Source of the DNA: Bryobacteraceae bacterium
GTDB taxonomy: Bacteria > Acidobacteriota > Terriglobia > Bryobacterales > Bryobacteraceae
Length of the DNA stretch: 64,000 nucleotides
Assembly (NCBI GenBank): GCA_023384675.1
Contig: JAHDVK010000017.1
Coordinates: forward strand, 62,001 to 126,000
Direction of reading: 5' to 3'
A program made the position numbers and the translations under genes. The notes below the pieces were generated by a model. It was not told the DNA's origin. It saw nothing but the letters and a program-made list of their open reading frames with translations, and did not search any database. Positions 1-8,871 of this stretch are shown here, in pieces; within the stretch, counting starts at the first letter, position 1, and every line of letters starts with the position of its first letter.

Positions 1-609
1 GCGATCCACAACCACCGGACTGCCGCCCGCGGCGGCGATCGTCAACTGCCAGTTACCGGGCTGGAAAACGGGGCTCGCCTGATCGCCATTCTCCACATTC
101 TTGAGGGTTGCGGAAGGCGAACGCGGCGCCTGGTTGCGGGCCAGAGTGATGTCCACCGCGGGCGCATTGGCCGTGTGGTGCGCAATCACGCGCGCGGCGC
201 CGCCCGTCCGGCTCACGTCATTCAAAAACGGGGTGATCGTGGGCGCGCCGGCCGCGGTGAGGTGCGCCACGATGGAGTAGTTCTTGCCCGCTTCCACCGT
301 CGCCGAAGCGGAAAGCAGCGTCTCCGCCGAACAAGGAATCTCCGTGTTCGCCGGCTTGATTTCCAGACTATACGTCCCTGCCGGCAGCGACAGCGGACCC
401 GCAATCGTGCCGAACGTGAAACCCTGCAACGCGCAGAGGCTGCCGTTCACCTGAACATCCACCGGAAGCGCAGGATCCACCTCCGCACCCAGGTCCGTTC
501 CCGGGATTCCGTGGACCACGTACACCGACGCCGCATTCTGCGCCAGGCCAATCCCCGATAGGACAAACAACGCAAAGCACAAAGTCAGCACTTTGTTGAT
601 CTTGAACAT
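1..609 (-). CDS. Secreted DUF4397 domain protein (3' end cut by window edge)
   Basis: Read on the minus strand from ATG at 609, with AGAGGA about six bases upstream. Residues 1-23 form a clear signal peptide ending in a LAQ-type cleavage site. The mature part starts with a VYVVHGIPG strand followed by PVDVQVNG. Near residue 140 a second unit with RVIAHHTANAPAVDI follows; this two-unit pattern is typical of DUF4397, an Ig-like beta-sandwich found in secreted and surface proteins. Two cysteines (near residues 59 and 93) could form a disulfide. About 203 residues are visible and the frame is still open at base 1, so the C-terminus is missing. The binding partner is unknown; a structural or adhesive role outside the cell is inference. 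Confidence 0.8.
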   Translation of the reverse strand, partial: MFKINKVLTLCFALFVLSGIGLAQNAASVYVVHGIPGTDLGAEVDPALPVDVQVNGSLCALQGFTFGTIAGPLSLPAGTYSLEIKPANTEIPCSAETLLSASATVEAGKNYSIVAHLTAAGAPTITPFLNDVSRTGGAARVIAHHTANAPAVDITLARNQAPRSPSATLKNVENGDQASPVFQPGNWQLTIAAAGGSPVVVDR

Positions 610-761
610 TTATATCCTCTTTTCTTTCTTAGACTTACCGAAAACGCCTCATCCCCGTGCTGGCGGAGTTCTAGGGTCTTCACTGCATGACTGATGCCCG
701 AAAAGTAGGAGTAGTGATAGGATTAATCTGACCGGCGGATTTGGGAAAGACGAAAGAAAAG

Positions 762-794
762 GCCCCGTGGCGGGGAGCGATGCCGCCACGGGGC
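762..794 (-). terminator. Rho-independent terminator of the M48 protease gene
   Basis: GCCCCGTGGCGG (762-773) pairs perfectly with CCGCCACGGGGC (783-794), a 12-bp stem with a 9-base loop. On the minus strand it is followed by CTTTTCTTTC. It lies 33 bases past the stop of the protease gene and before the promoter region of the DUF4397 gene. Confidence 0.8.
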
Positions 795-827
795 TTGCTG
801 AGTGAGGAGCCTTCCGTTCAGGCAGGC

Positions 828-1853
828 TCAGGGATTTCGCCGCTTCAGGGTCGGCCTCTCGTCCGGATCTTCCTTCGGCTTCTTCGGATCTTCACCGGCT
901 TCAATGGGATCGGTTGAGCCGGGCGCGCGCCGCAGCGTGGGCCGGTTCGGATCCTCGGGGGTCGCCTTGCGGCGGCTGGCCAGCATCAGAATCCGGTTCT
1001 TGACGTCCTCAAACTCGGAGGTGGTGACGACGTATTCGGGCCGTTCCTTCAGGAGCGCCTCGATGTTTTCCTGCGCCTTCACGATGCGGTCGCCCGTGGG
1101 CGGGTGAGAGCGGAAGATCTTGGAGATGGCGCCCGGCTTCCGCTTTTCCAGCGCTTCGAGCCGCTCGAAGAAATCGATGAAGCCGTTGGGGTCATAGCCG
1201 GCTTTGTACATGTACTGCAGGCCGAGGAGGTCGGCTTCGGATTCGAACGCGCGCGAGAAGCTCAGGAATCCGATGGGAATCGCGAGACCCGCCGCCTGCC
1301 GCGCCCCGAAACCTGCCCAGCCGCCCAGGAAGATGAGCGGGATGGTGGCCAGGTTGATGGTCTGGCCGCGGGTGGCCTGCCGTGTGCCGTGGCGCGCGGC
1401 GATGTGCGCGATTTCATGGCCCATGACGCCGGCGATTTCGCTTTCGTTCTCGGCGAGGGTAATCAGCCCGGTGTTCACGAAGAAGAAGCCGCCGGGCAGC
1501 GCCATGGCGTTCGGCTCGTCGGTGTCGATCACCTTAATGGTCACCGGGACCTGGCAGTCGGAGTTCCGCACCAGGTTCTGGCCCACGCGGTTGATGTACT
1601 CGGCGATGATGGGGTCGTCGACGATGCGCGCCTGGCGTTCAATTTCCTGCGCGATGCCCTTGCCGAGGGCGATCTCTTTCTCCAGGGAGTACCAGTTATA
1701 TCCCTTGCCGACATCGCGTTCGCCGATGGCTTCGACATCCTGCTTGGACCCCTTTTTGACCTTCTTCTGCGGTTCAGCGAAAGCCACGGGCAGAGCCAGC
1801 GCCAGGCTTAACACCAGCGCCAGCGGCTTCGCCAGAATTCGATGGAATCTCAT
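828..1853 (-). CDS. Exported M48 family zinc metalloprotease
   Basis: A 341-residue protein with a signal peptide (residues 1-26) and a Zn-protease core. HEIAH at 146-150 supplies two zinc ligands and the catalytic Glu. ESEAD around 204-208 supplies the third ligand, as in M48B (BepA/LoiP/YggG-like) proteases. No TPR repeats follow the catalytic domain, so it resembles LoiP-type short forms more than BepA. The C-terminal ~60 residues are Pro/Arg/Glu-rich and probably disordered. ATG at 1853 is preceded by AGGAGC at good spacing. These proteases usually act in periplasmic or outer-membrane protein quality control; the substrate here is unknown. It is a single gene ended by the hairpin at 762-794. 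Confidence 0.9.
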   Translation of the reverse strand: MRFHRILAKPLALVLSLALALPVAFAEPQKKVKKGSKQDVEAIGERDVGKGYNWYSLEKEIALGKGIAQEIERQARIVDDPIIAEYINRVGQNLVRNSDCQVPVTIKVIDTDEPNAMALPGGFFFVNTGLITLAENESEIAGVMGHEIAHIAARHGTRQATRGQTINLATIPLIFLGGWAGFGARQAAGLAIPIGFLSFSRAFESEADLLGLQYMYKAGYDPNGFIDFFERLEALEKRKPGAISKIFRSHPPTGDRIVKAQENIEALLKERPEYVVTTSEFEDVKNRILMLASRRKATPEDPNRPTLRRAPGSTDPIEAGEDPKKPKEDPDERPTLKRRNP

Positions 1854-1956
1854 TGGCTCGCTCCTAACCCGGAGGGCGTCATCCCTCGCGCCCAGTATAC
1901 GCTTGTTCGCGGCGAGGGGGAACCCTCTCTACCATGTGTAACGTACACTCAATGAG

Positions 1957-3096
1957 ATGGGTTACAACGATCCCGGGACGCAGGGAATTGCCGCGCGCTG
2001 GCGCCATGAGTTCCCGGTCACCGAAAGCCTTATATATCTGAATCATGCCGCAGTGGCACCGCTGCCGCGGCGCTCGGCCGAAGCCATGAAGCGCCAGGCC
2101 GAGGACGCCTGCCTGCACGGCTCGCTTCATTACCCCGATTGGATGGCCGCTTGCGATGGCGTCCGCGAGGCCACGGCGCGCATGGTGAACGCCACGCCCG
2201 GCGAAATCGCCCTGGTCAAGAACACGAGCGAGGGGATCGCCACGGTGGCGCTGGGGTTCCCGTGGAAGGCCGGCGACCGGATCATCGCGTTCGAGGAGGA
2301 GTTCCCGGCCAACTTCTATATCTGGAAGAAGTTGGAAGAGATGCGGGGCGTGCGCGTCGAGTGGCTTTCCTGTTTCGATCCGATCGAGAGGGTGGAACGG
2401 GCGGTGCGCGGTGCGCGGTTCCTGGCGGTCAGCTTCGTGCAATACTTGAGCGGATTTCGCGCGGATTTGACGCAAATTGGCGCATTTTGCCGCCGGGAAG
2501 GCGTGTTTTTCTTCGTCGACGCGATCCAGGGGCTGGGCGCGTTCCCTTTCGACGTCCGCGCCATGCAGATCGACGCCTTCGCCGCCGACGGCCACAAGTG
2601 GCTGCTGGGACCCGAAGGCGCGGGCGTCCTCTTTGTGGCCCGGCAGTGGCAGGATCGCATTGAGCCTGTTGAGTTTGGCTGGACTAACGTGGCCGGCTGG
2701 GCCGACTATGCCTCCCGCGACATGACCCTGCGTTCCGACGCCGGCCGCTACGAGCCAGGGACTCTGAACGTGATCGGTTCATTCGGGCTCCAGGCTTCGC
2801 TTGAACTGCTGCTGGAAGCGGGCATCGAAGAGGTCTCCGCCGCTGTCCTCGCCGTGACGGACCGGCTCGCCGAAGGCGCCCGCGAACGGGGCTATGAGGT
2901 TCTTGGCGGCCGCACGCCCGCCACCGCCGCCGGCATCGTTTGCATCCGCAAACCGGGAACCGACGCGCGCCTCACCCACGCTCATCTGAGAGATCAAGGA
3001 ATTCTCGGCGCGCCGCGCCAGGGCTGGCTCCGGCTCTCACCCCACTTCTACATTTCGCCCGAAGACGCCGGGCGAGTGATTGAAGCATTGCCCTGA
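1957..3096 (+). CDS. Class V aminotransferase (cysteine desulfurase-like)
   Basis: A 379-residue PLP enzyme of fold type I. FFVDAIQ around 186-192 carries the Asp that contacts the pyridine nitrogen, and DGHKWL places the Schiff-base lysine at K214. The N-terminal YLNHAAVAPLP segment is typical of the isopenicillin-N-epimerase/SufS-like branch. The catalytic loop cysteine of true IscS/SufS is not obvious, so an aminotransferase, epimerase or lyase on an unknown amino acid is as likely as a desulfurase. It is divergent from the M48 gene. A short palindrome (GTGTA-N3-TACAC, 1936-1948) sits just before the start. Confidence 0.85.
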   Translation: MGYNDPGTQGIAARWRHEFPVTESLIYLNHAAVAPLPRRSAEAMKRQAEDACLHGSLHYPDWMAACDGVREATARMVNATPGEIALVKNTSEGIATVALGFPWKAGDRIIAFEEEFPANFYIWKKLEEMRGVRVEWLSCFDPIERVERAVRGARFLAVSFVQYLSGFRADLTQIGAFCRREGVFFFVDAIQGLGAFPFDVRAMQIDAFAADGHKWLLGPEGAGVLFVARQWQDRIEPVEFGWTNVAGWADYASRDMTLRSDAGRYEPGTLNVIGSFGLQASLELLLEAGIEEVSAAVLAVTDRLAEGARERGYEVLGGRTPATAAGIVCIRKPGTDARLTHAHLRDQGILGAPRQGWLRLSPHFYISPEDAGRVIEALP

Positions 3097-3161
3097 GGCT
3101 TGCCCGCCGCCGGCGCGAAGGAGACGACCGGCGATGACGCAGTCTGAGGGTGGCACGTGAT

Positions 3162-5102
3162 TCAGCGTCGCTTTTCAGTCAGGCGGATCCGGAACTCCGC
3201 GCTGGAGCCTTCCTTCTCCACGTAAATCGAATCCCGCACGCCTGGGGGCATGTCCGGTGAGCGGCCCAGGGTGATCGAGAACGGCCCGTCCACTTCAATG
3301 GTCACCTCCAGAGTCACGCCCTCCAGAACGGCTTCCACCACGGCCCGGCCGCGGTAGCTTGCCCGGCGCGTTTCATTCCAATAGGGCAGCGGAGGCTCCA
3401 CCGGTTCCGCGTTCGCGGGCGCCCGGATCCGCCCGTGCAGATGGAGGACCTGGCCCAGCCGCCGGGGTTCGCCGCCTTCGACTTTCAAGCGGACGACATC
3501 TTCGAGGCGCCCGTCCACAATACGCAATTCCCTTGCCGCCTCCACGCCGGGCCGGTAGTGCGGCTGCCGGGCCGCCACGCCGGCCGGCGCGAAGCTCACC
3601 AGTTCGCCAGGCTGCCAGCGCGCCTGCCCCTGCCCATCGACGAGCGGCACGTTGTGCGCGGCGCCCGTCGTATAGAAGCCCCGGTGCAGCGGCGAACCGT
3701 AGCCGACCGTGCCGGGATCATGGGTCACCGCCACGCCGCGATAAGTGGCTTCGAAGTTCAGCGCTTCGGCCTGCGCGTGCGAAGCGTGCAACTGGCCGTA
3801 GTGGAAGAACACCTGCCACGGCCCTTCGCGCAGCAGCGCCATGCGGCTGGAAGGCAGCGAGTGGCTGGCGGGATCGGGCAGAGGCGCGTCCGGGGGCGCG
3901 GGCGGCGGCGGATCGACGAGCGTATCCCAACTCCTCTGTCCCGCGATATGCCGCAGCCCGATGGTGGTGGGAAACACGCGATAAGCGCCCGCCAAGAACC
4001 GCTCATTCGGCGCGCGCGGAGCGCCGCCGGTGGCGTCGGCGGGATTCGGCAGCCGACCGCCTGGAAATCGAAGCAGGATGGGCGCCAGCATCATGTTTTG
4101 AATCACGAGCATCTCATCGCGCAGTTCGCCGGCCCGGCCATCCAGAGAGGCAACCGTGAACAGCGGCAGCATCGCGCTGACCACATAGCTGTTGTAGCCC
4201 ATGGACTGCTCAAACCACAGGTATTCGCTCGTGACCCCATGAGCGATCTGCTTGCGGATGCCGAACGGGCCGTCGATGGCCCGTGTCCACAACTCCGCGT
4301 CGCGGGCATACAGCGCCGTAAGCGCCATGGCGGTGCGCTGCCAGCAGGCGATGTTGTGAATGCGCTGGAAAGTCTCATCGAGCAGTTCCGCCGAAGGCCG
4401 GAAAAGGCTATCGATCCAGCCGCGCTTGCGCTGCTCTGTGACGAAGCCGTCGAGCAGCCGCGCGGCGTTCAGGAGCCGGATCTGGACATTGGCGTCGTCG
4501 AGGCTCTGATGCATGAGCCGGGCCTTCGCCTTGGAGGTTTGCAGCGGCCATTTCGTGTAGTTTTCGGCGTAAAAATCGAGTTGCGCGGCGGCCCATTCGG
4601 CGTACCTGGCTTCGCCGGTCAGGCGGTAGAAGCGCGCGGCCTCGGCGATTTTTTCGGTATGCCGCGACCGGAAGCCGAAGACCCAACCGCCGTGGATTTT
4701 GGGCGTCAGTTCGACGCGGGGGTCGCTGGGGCTCGACAATGTGGCCGCGCCGGGTTCATCCGGCGTCCAGGTGAGAAAGCTGCCATCTTTCGGGCTGACG
4801 AAATCGTGCCACCAGCCGGCGACCCACTCGACACGGTCGCGCCGGTTCGCCATCCACTGATCCAACTCGGCGCGGCGCTCGTCCACCCACTGCGCCCACC
4901 CGGGATCGGAGGCGGCGCGCGCCCGCGCGCCTGCCCAATCCTCGCTCGCGATCCGCAGCGGGCTCGCGTTCGCATCCAAGACCTTCAACGCGACGAACGC
5001 GGAGGCCGGATCGCGCTTGGCGAACGGCCCAACGTCGTAGGTCTGCGCCAGCGCGGGCGCGCCGGAGAGCAGCAGGACGTAATAAATGGTGGAGCCTGGC
5101 AT
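3162..5102 (-). CDS. Secreted heparinase II/III family polysaccharide lyase
   Basis: A 646-residue protein. A signal peptide covers residues 1-19 (ends APALAQ). Residues ~60-360 are the alpha/alpha-barrel typical of heparinase II/III and alginate lyases, with NYTKWPLQTSKAKARLMHQSLDDA and a helical SMGYNSY region. From ~410 to the end is the beta-sandwich C-domain with FFHYGQLHASHAQAEALNFE and TGAAHNVPLVDG, the hallmark region of this family (His near the HxQAE motif). The enzyme should cleave uronic-acid polysaccharides by beta-elimination; the exact glycan cannot be told. The 154-residue secreted protein upstream on the same strand is 45 bases away, so the two may be co-transcribed. Confidence 0.85.
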   Translation of the reverse strand: MPGSTIYYVLLLSGAPALAQTYDVGPFAKRDPASAFVALKVLDANASPLRIASEDWAGARARAASDPGWAQWVDERRAELDQWMANRRDRVEWVAGWWHDFVSPKDGSFLTWTPDEPGAATLSSPSDPRVELTPKIHGGWVFGFRSRHTEKIAEAARFYRLTGEARYAEWAAAQLDFYAENYTKWPLQTSKAKARLMHQSLDDANVQIRLLNAARLLDGFVTEQRKRGWIDSLFRPSAELLDETFQRIHNIACWQRTAMALTALYARDAELWTRAIDGPFGIRKQIAHGVTSEYLWFEQSMGYNSYVVSAMLPLFTVASLDGRAGELRDEMLVIQNMMLAPILLRFPGGRLPNPADATGGAPRAPNERFLAGAYRVFPTTIGLRHIAGQRSWDTLVDPPPPAPPDAPLPDPASHSLPSSRMALLREGPWQVFFHYGQLHASHAQAEALNFEATYRGVAVTHDPGTVGYGSPLHRGFYTTGAAHNVPLVDGQGQARWQPGELVSFAPAGVAARQPHYRPGVEAARELRIVDGRLEDVVRLKVEGGEPRRLGQVLHLHGRIRAPANAEPVEPPLPYWNETRRASYRGRAVVEAVLEGVTLEVTIEVDGPFSITLGRSPDMPPGVRDSIYVEKEGSSAEFRIRLTEKRR

Positions 5103-5147
5103 CGGTAATCCTTCGTCTCTACCAATACCAGACTCGCGGGCGGCGGA

Positions 5148-5612
5148 CTATCGCCGTTCGTAGTGCTCCGTCCAACTCTTCCGCCCGTCGGGCGCTTGCA
5201 GGCGGAGGCGGCGGGTGAGAGTCCGGCCGGAGCGCGCAATGGTGGTTTGCGCGGTTTCCACATACCGGCCATCCGAGGTCCGGAAGACCGACTCGACGGT
5301 CCAAGCGTCGATTCTGCGCAGGGTGATCATTCCGTCGCCGAAGGAACGGGACATGGCGTAGGCGCTGCCGTCCATCGAACCGGAGAAGGTAAACTCGCGG
5401 GTGTCTTCGTTGGCGTACTGAACGACGCCGTGATAGTCGAGTCGGGGTTCGCGGTGTTCGATGGTCATCACCACGCTGATCGGTTTCGCCATACTGCCCC
5501 AGCGCGATTTTCCCACGTTCAGATGCCAGGACCCGGTGAGGTCCGCGGGTTGCGCCACGGCGGCGCCAGCCGCCAGGGCGAGGACAGCCGGAAGCGACAA
5601 CCAGATCCGCAT
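5148..5612 (-). CDS. Small secreted beta-rich protein, function unknown
   Basis: A 154-residue protein with a signal peptide (1-20, ends AAVAQ). The mature start PADLTGSWHLNVGKSRWG resembles the opening strand of lipocalin-like or DUF-type beta-barrels common in Acidobacteria secretomes. The rest is predicted almost entirely beta (for example EFTFSGSMDGSAYAMSRSF). ATG at 5612 has AGGAGG upstream (GGAGGTTGCAGTT), giving a convincing start. It precedes the lyase gene on the same strand. No catalytic motif is visible, and ligand binding is only a guess. Confidence 0.75.
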   Translation of the reverse strand: MRIWLSLPAVLALAAGAAVAQPADLTGSWHLNVGKSRWGSMAKPISVVMTIEHREPRLDYHGVVQYANEDTREFTFSGSMDGSAYAMSRSFGDGMITLRRIDAWTVESVFRTSDGRYVETAQTTIARSGRTLTRRLRLQAPDGRKSWTEHYERR

Positions 5613-5754
5613 AACTGCAACCTCCTTTGTCCACCCCCAGAATACGCCTGCTTCGAACGAAAAGGAAGACGATTTCGTGTACGAAAGAGAGCCTGAACTT
5701 CTAAAGCCCTGCCCGAAAGATGGTTAACGGGTCAGCGCCTGTGGACGCCTGATC

Positions 5755-7464
5755 ATGCATATGGCCTTTTTATCTATACCGCCGTTGCGTCATCTTTCAT
5801 TCACCGTTATTCTCGTCGCGGCGATGCTGGCCGCTGCGACCGGTCTCAATGCCCAACAGCAGGTTCGCTTTTATGACGTGAACGTCATTTCCAGCTTTCC
5901 GAGCGCAATAACCCCAAACTCGATCCAGATGGCCTGCGCGCCACGCCAGGACCTGCTGCTGGGACATTTTGGGCACCGCAGACTGCAATTCGTCCCGGCT
6001 GTTCTTCGCCGCGTTGACGATCTCACCTGTCACATCCTTTATGAGCCTTCGGTGACCGGTTTCCGCGCCCACGCCGAATCCGATCCGGTCGCTGGTGCGT
6101 TCGCGGACATCCCTCACTTGCGATTACTCACACAACCCGGCGAGCCGGTCGGTGACAGCCTGGACATTCTCAAGGCGGTGCTGGCGCAGGCCCCTGAACC
6201 GCTTGACATCAGTCTCGGCGTCTCGGTGAACGTGCCCCGGACCTACATCGACCGCGCAGTTGCGGCCCATTTCCCGGCGACCCGGCACCGCATCCGGATC
6301 CGGCCGAATCCTGAGTACCAGGTGAACGCCTGGTCGAAGGACTTCATTCAGTCCGGAACGGTCCGCCGGAATAGCCGCATCCTTGCCCCCCGCAGGATTT
6401 ATGAAGGGAACCGCGACAACGGCGACCGCTACAAGCCTCTCCTGGATGCGCTTCCTGCGAAGGTGACCACCCGCAGCCGTCTGAGCTGGGAAGGCGGCGA
6501 CCTGCTGTTCGTCAACGATCCCCGCCATGCCGGCCGGCTGCTGATGATCTACGGCGACGCTGCTCGCCCCTATTGGGCAGAGAAGCTTACGGAGGAGGAG
6601 TATGCCTATATCCTCGCCACCGAGTTCGGCGCGAATGAGGCCATCTATCTTGGCTCTGTGTCGCCTCATGTCGATTACGTGGTCTCTTTTCTCCCCGAGC
6701 ATGGAATCGCGCTCGTCGGCCAGCCTGTCACGGGAAATCTGGAGATTGCCCGCGCCGCCGCGAAGCTGTTGTCCATTACTTTCCCAGCACCCTTGCCCCC
6801 GGTGTTGAAGGAGCTTGAAGCCGCTCTTGCGGCACCGAATGCTTTGCGGGCTGCCGAGCCGGCTTTGCGGGCTCTCATCGCCCAGGCGCGCAGGGAGAAT
6901 GGAGAGTGGTCTGTGCCCGTGGACGGCGCAGCCTACGCGCAAATCGAACAGCACATCGCGCAGCACTGTCCCGGCGACGCTGTGGCCTGTACGGGTCCGG
7001 GCCAGTTGCCCGCCCTGATCAGCAGCCAACCCGAGATGCTCGCCAATTGGGTCCGCATGGCCGCGGTGCTCAAGTCGGCACAGAGCCTGCCAGCCGCGAT
7101 GCTCTCGGTGATCGAAGATCAGTTGCCCGGGGAGACGGAGAAGAAGGAGCACCGGCTCAAGGAGCACGCACGCACTCTCGAGAAGATGGGATTCCGCGTG
7201 CTGCGCGTCCCCTGGGTCGGCGGCGAACCTAATGGCGCCGAAGCGTGGGCGGGCATCAGTTACACGAACATGGTGCTACTGGAGCGCCGCCTGTTTGTGC
7301 CCGTATTCGGCCTCGGGCCTGCCGAGCAGCGGCTGGTAGAATCGATCGAGCCGATGCTGCCGCCCGGGTATCGCGTCATCCCGGTGTTCGCCCGCTCCGC
7401 CCTGCTTCAGAGCGGCGGTGTCCACTGCGCGCTCGGGGTGGTGCGGGGACCCGGCCTTTTCTGA
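5755..7464 (+). CDS. Secreted pentein-fold (agmatine/peptidylarginine deiminase-like) protein with helical insertion
   Basis: A 569-residue protein with a signal peptide through ~residue 34 (ends LNAQ). Four features match the guanidino-modifying (pentein) superfamily in the right order: W193-x-x-D196 (as in the WxRD of agmatine deiminases), EGGD at 246-249, H305-x-D307, and a C-terminal GGVHC with the putative nucleophile C558. Just before it, YTNMVLLERRLFVPVFG matches the core strand of the family. Between the His and Cys motifs lies an extra, mostly helical stretch (~340-480) that normal ~350-residue deiminases lack. The expected reaction is hydrolysis or transfer on an arginine-like guanidinium; the substrate is unknown. 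ATG at 5761 is an alternative start. It converges on the DUF1593 gene, with 3 bases between stops. Confidence 0.65.
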   Translation: MHMAFLSIPPLRHLSFTVILVAAMLAAATGLNAQQQVRFYDVNVISSFPSAITPNSIQMACAPRQDLLLGHFGHRRLQFVPAVLRRVDDLTCHILYEPSVTGFRAHAESDPVAGAFADIPHLRLLTQPGEPVGDSLDILKAVLAQAPEPLDISLGVSVNVPRTYIDRAVAAHFPATRHRIRIRPNPEYQVNAWSKDFIQSGTVRRNSRILAPRRIYEGNRDNGDRYKPLLDALPAKVTTRSRLSWEGGDLLFVNDPRHAGRLLMIYGDAARPYWAEKLTEEEYAYILATEFGANEAIYLGSVSPHVDYVVSFLPEHGIALVGQPVTGNLEIARAAAKLLSITFPAPLPPVLKELEAALAAPNALRAAEPALRALIAQARRENGEWSVPVDGAAYAQIEQHIAQHCPGDAVACTGPGQLPALISSQPEMLANWVRMAAVLKSAQSLPAAMLSVIEDQLPGETEKKEHRLKEHARTLEKMGFRVLRVPWVGGEPNGAEAWAGISYTNMVLLERRLFVPVFGLGPAEQRLVESIEPMLPPGYRVIPVFARSALLQSGGVHCALGVVRGPGLF

Positions 7465-7467
7465 TCG

Positions 7468-8862
7468 CTACGGCAGCACCTGCACGATCACCCGGCGGTA
7501 GCTGAAAAGCTTAGGGGCGCCGGAGTCAGCCACTTCCAGGATCACGTGCAGCGTGCCGCCGCGCTGCACCTGGGCCGGCAGATGGAGCTGCGCGTCCACG
7601 GAGCGGGCATTCTCGATCCGCGCCTGCTCCGCCTCGCGCAAAGGCAACGACCCGGCCTCGGGATAGACGAACCAGCGGTAGCTGAGCTTGTCGCCGTCCG
7701 GGTCGGAGGAGCCGAGGGCCGAGAGCTGAACCGTCGAACCGGGCCTTGCGGTGAGTTCTACCGGCGCCTTGCCGGCGGCCCCATTCGCTACAGCCACGGG
7801 GTTGTGGTTCGCCTTGTCGCGCGGCAGAATACACCAATCCATGCGCGCCGCGAAGTCATGCTGATAGGCCTCGCGCCAGCGCCAGATCGTCGCCTGGTTG
7901 GAGGTGTGCTCGCGGTTGTCCGCAAGCCGCACGGTGTCGCGGGCATCGGTCCAGATGGGCCGGGTTTCGCCGTAGCCGCGCCGGAGTTCATACCGCCCGC
8001 CCCAGCCGCCGTAAGCGGGCGAAACGCCGCTCGCGAGCCCGTTCGGAATCAGGTTGAGGAACGAAGGGGTGTCGCCTTCCATGATGTAGGCCACCAGCGG
8101 GTAGCGCGCGCCCAGCGGGCCGTGGTTCTCGATGATGTTCTCCTTCAGCCATGGGTTGTCCACGAGATGAAAATGCTCGCCCGGGCCGTTACGGTAGTGC
8201 TTGTCGCCGGCGATGCCGCTCCAGGTCGAACGCCAATACTCGGGCCGCGTCACATCCGTGGGGCTGCCGATGAAGAACAGCGTGGGGAAGGTGACGCGCA
8301 GCCAGCGGCTGGCGTTGTCCTGATCCGAGATCGTGTACACGCGCAGTTTGGCGACGAACTTTTCCAGCTCCTCGGGCGAGCGCGAATACTTCACGTCCCA
8401 CAATGCCTGTGCCAGCGTGTTGGCGCCGCCCCAGATGGGCACCCACACGGGACGCGGAGCGGGCCGGTCCACGACCTCGATGATCCATTTGGACCCTTCC
8501 GTGGATTTGCCCTCCCCCACCGCCTCCATGCCGAAGCCCACCTGACCGGACTTCACCACGGCCAGCAGCTTTTCCTTCTCGGGAAAGCCCGGCGCGTGCA
8601 GCAGCAGGTTGTCGCGGACCTGTCCATAGGCTTCCACCGTCTCGCGGATGATATCGGGCCGGATCCTGTCCCGCAGCCACACCGAGGTCGTCGCCACCAG
8701 ACCCTCGACGTCGAATTCATTGGAATAGAGCAAAAAACGGACCAGGGATTCCTCATCGTCCGGCTCATTCGAGATATCCGTAAGCACCAGAACCCGGGGC
8801 TTGGTTTCCTGCGCGGAAAGCGGCAGTGCAAGCAGAAAAACGAGTGAAAGGGCGCGAATCAT
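7468..8862 (-). CDS. Secreted DUF1593 (Sde182-type, nucleoside-hydrolase-like) protein
   Basis: A 464-residue protein with a signal peptide (1-17). RVLVLTDISNEPDDEESLVRFLLYSN and EGLVATTS form the DxxxxDDxxxL-type calcium site of the inosine/uridine-preferring nucleoside hydrolase fold as seen in DUF1593. The second half (~380-464) is an Ig-like beta-sandwich (SALGSSDPDGDKLSYRWFVYPEAG), matching the C-terminal domain of cellulose-binding protein Sde182. Such proteins are found in polysaccharide-use gene sets and are thought to act on glycosides; a substrate is not proven. It is followed upstream, on the same strand, by an exported oxidoreductase gene 9 bases away, so the two likely form an operon. 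Confidence 0.85.
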   Translation of the reverse strand: MIRALSLVFLLALPLSAQETKPRVLVLTDISNEPDDEESLVRFLLYSNEFDVEGLVATTSVWLRDRIRPDIIRETVEAYGQVRDNLLLHAPGFPEKEKLLAVVKSGQVGFGMEAVGEGKSTEGSKWIIEVVDRPAPRPVWVPIWGGANTLAQALWDVKYSRSPEELEKFVAKLRVYTISDQDNASRWLRVTFPTLFFIGSPTDVTRPEYWRSTWSGIAGDKHYRNGPGEHFHLVDNPWLKENIIENHGPLGARYPLVAYIMEGDTPSFLNLIPNGLASGVSPAYGGWGGRYELRRGYGETRPIWTDARDTVRLADNREHTSNQATIWRWREAYQHDFAARMDWCILPRDKANHNPVAVANGAAGKAPVELTARPGSTVQLSALGSSDPDGDKLSYRWFVYPEAGSLPLREAEQARIENARSVDAQLHLPAQVQRGGTLHVILEVADSGAPKLFSYRRVIVQVLP

Positions 8863-8871
8863 GCGCCCAGT

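Noticed and set aside
1104-1811. Long plus-strand frame opposite the M48 protease
   Set aside because: Shadow of the high-GC protease gene; the minus-strand frame has HEIAH, ESEAD and a signal peptide.
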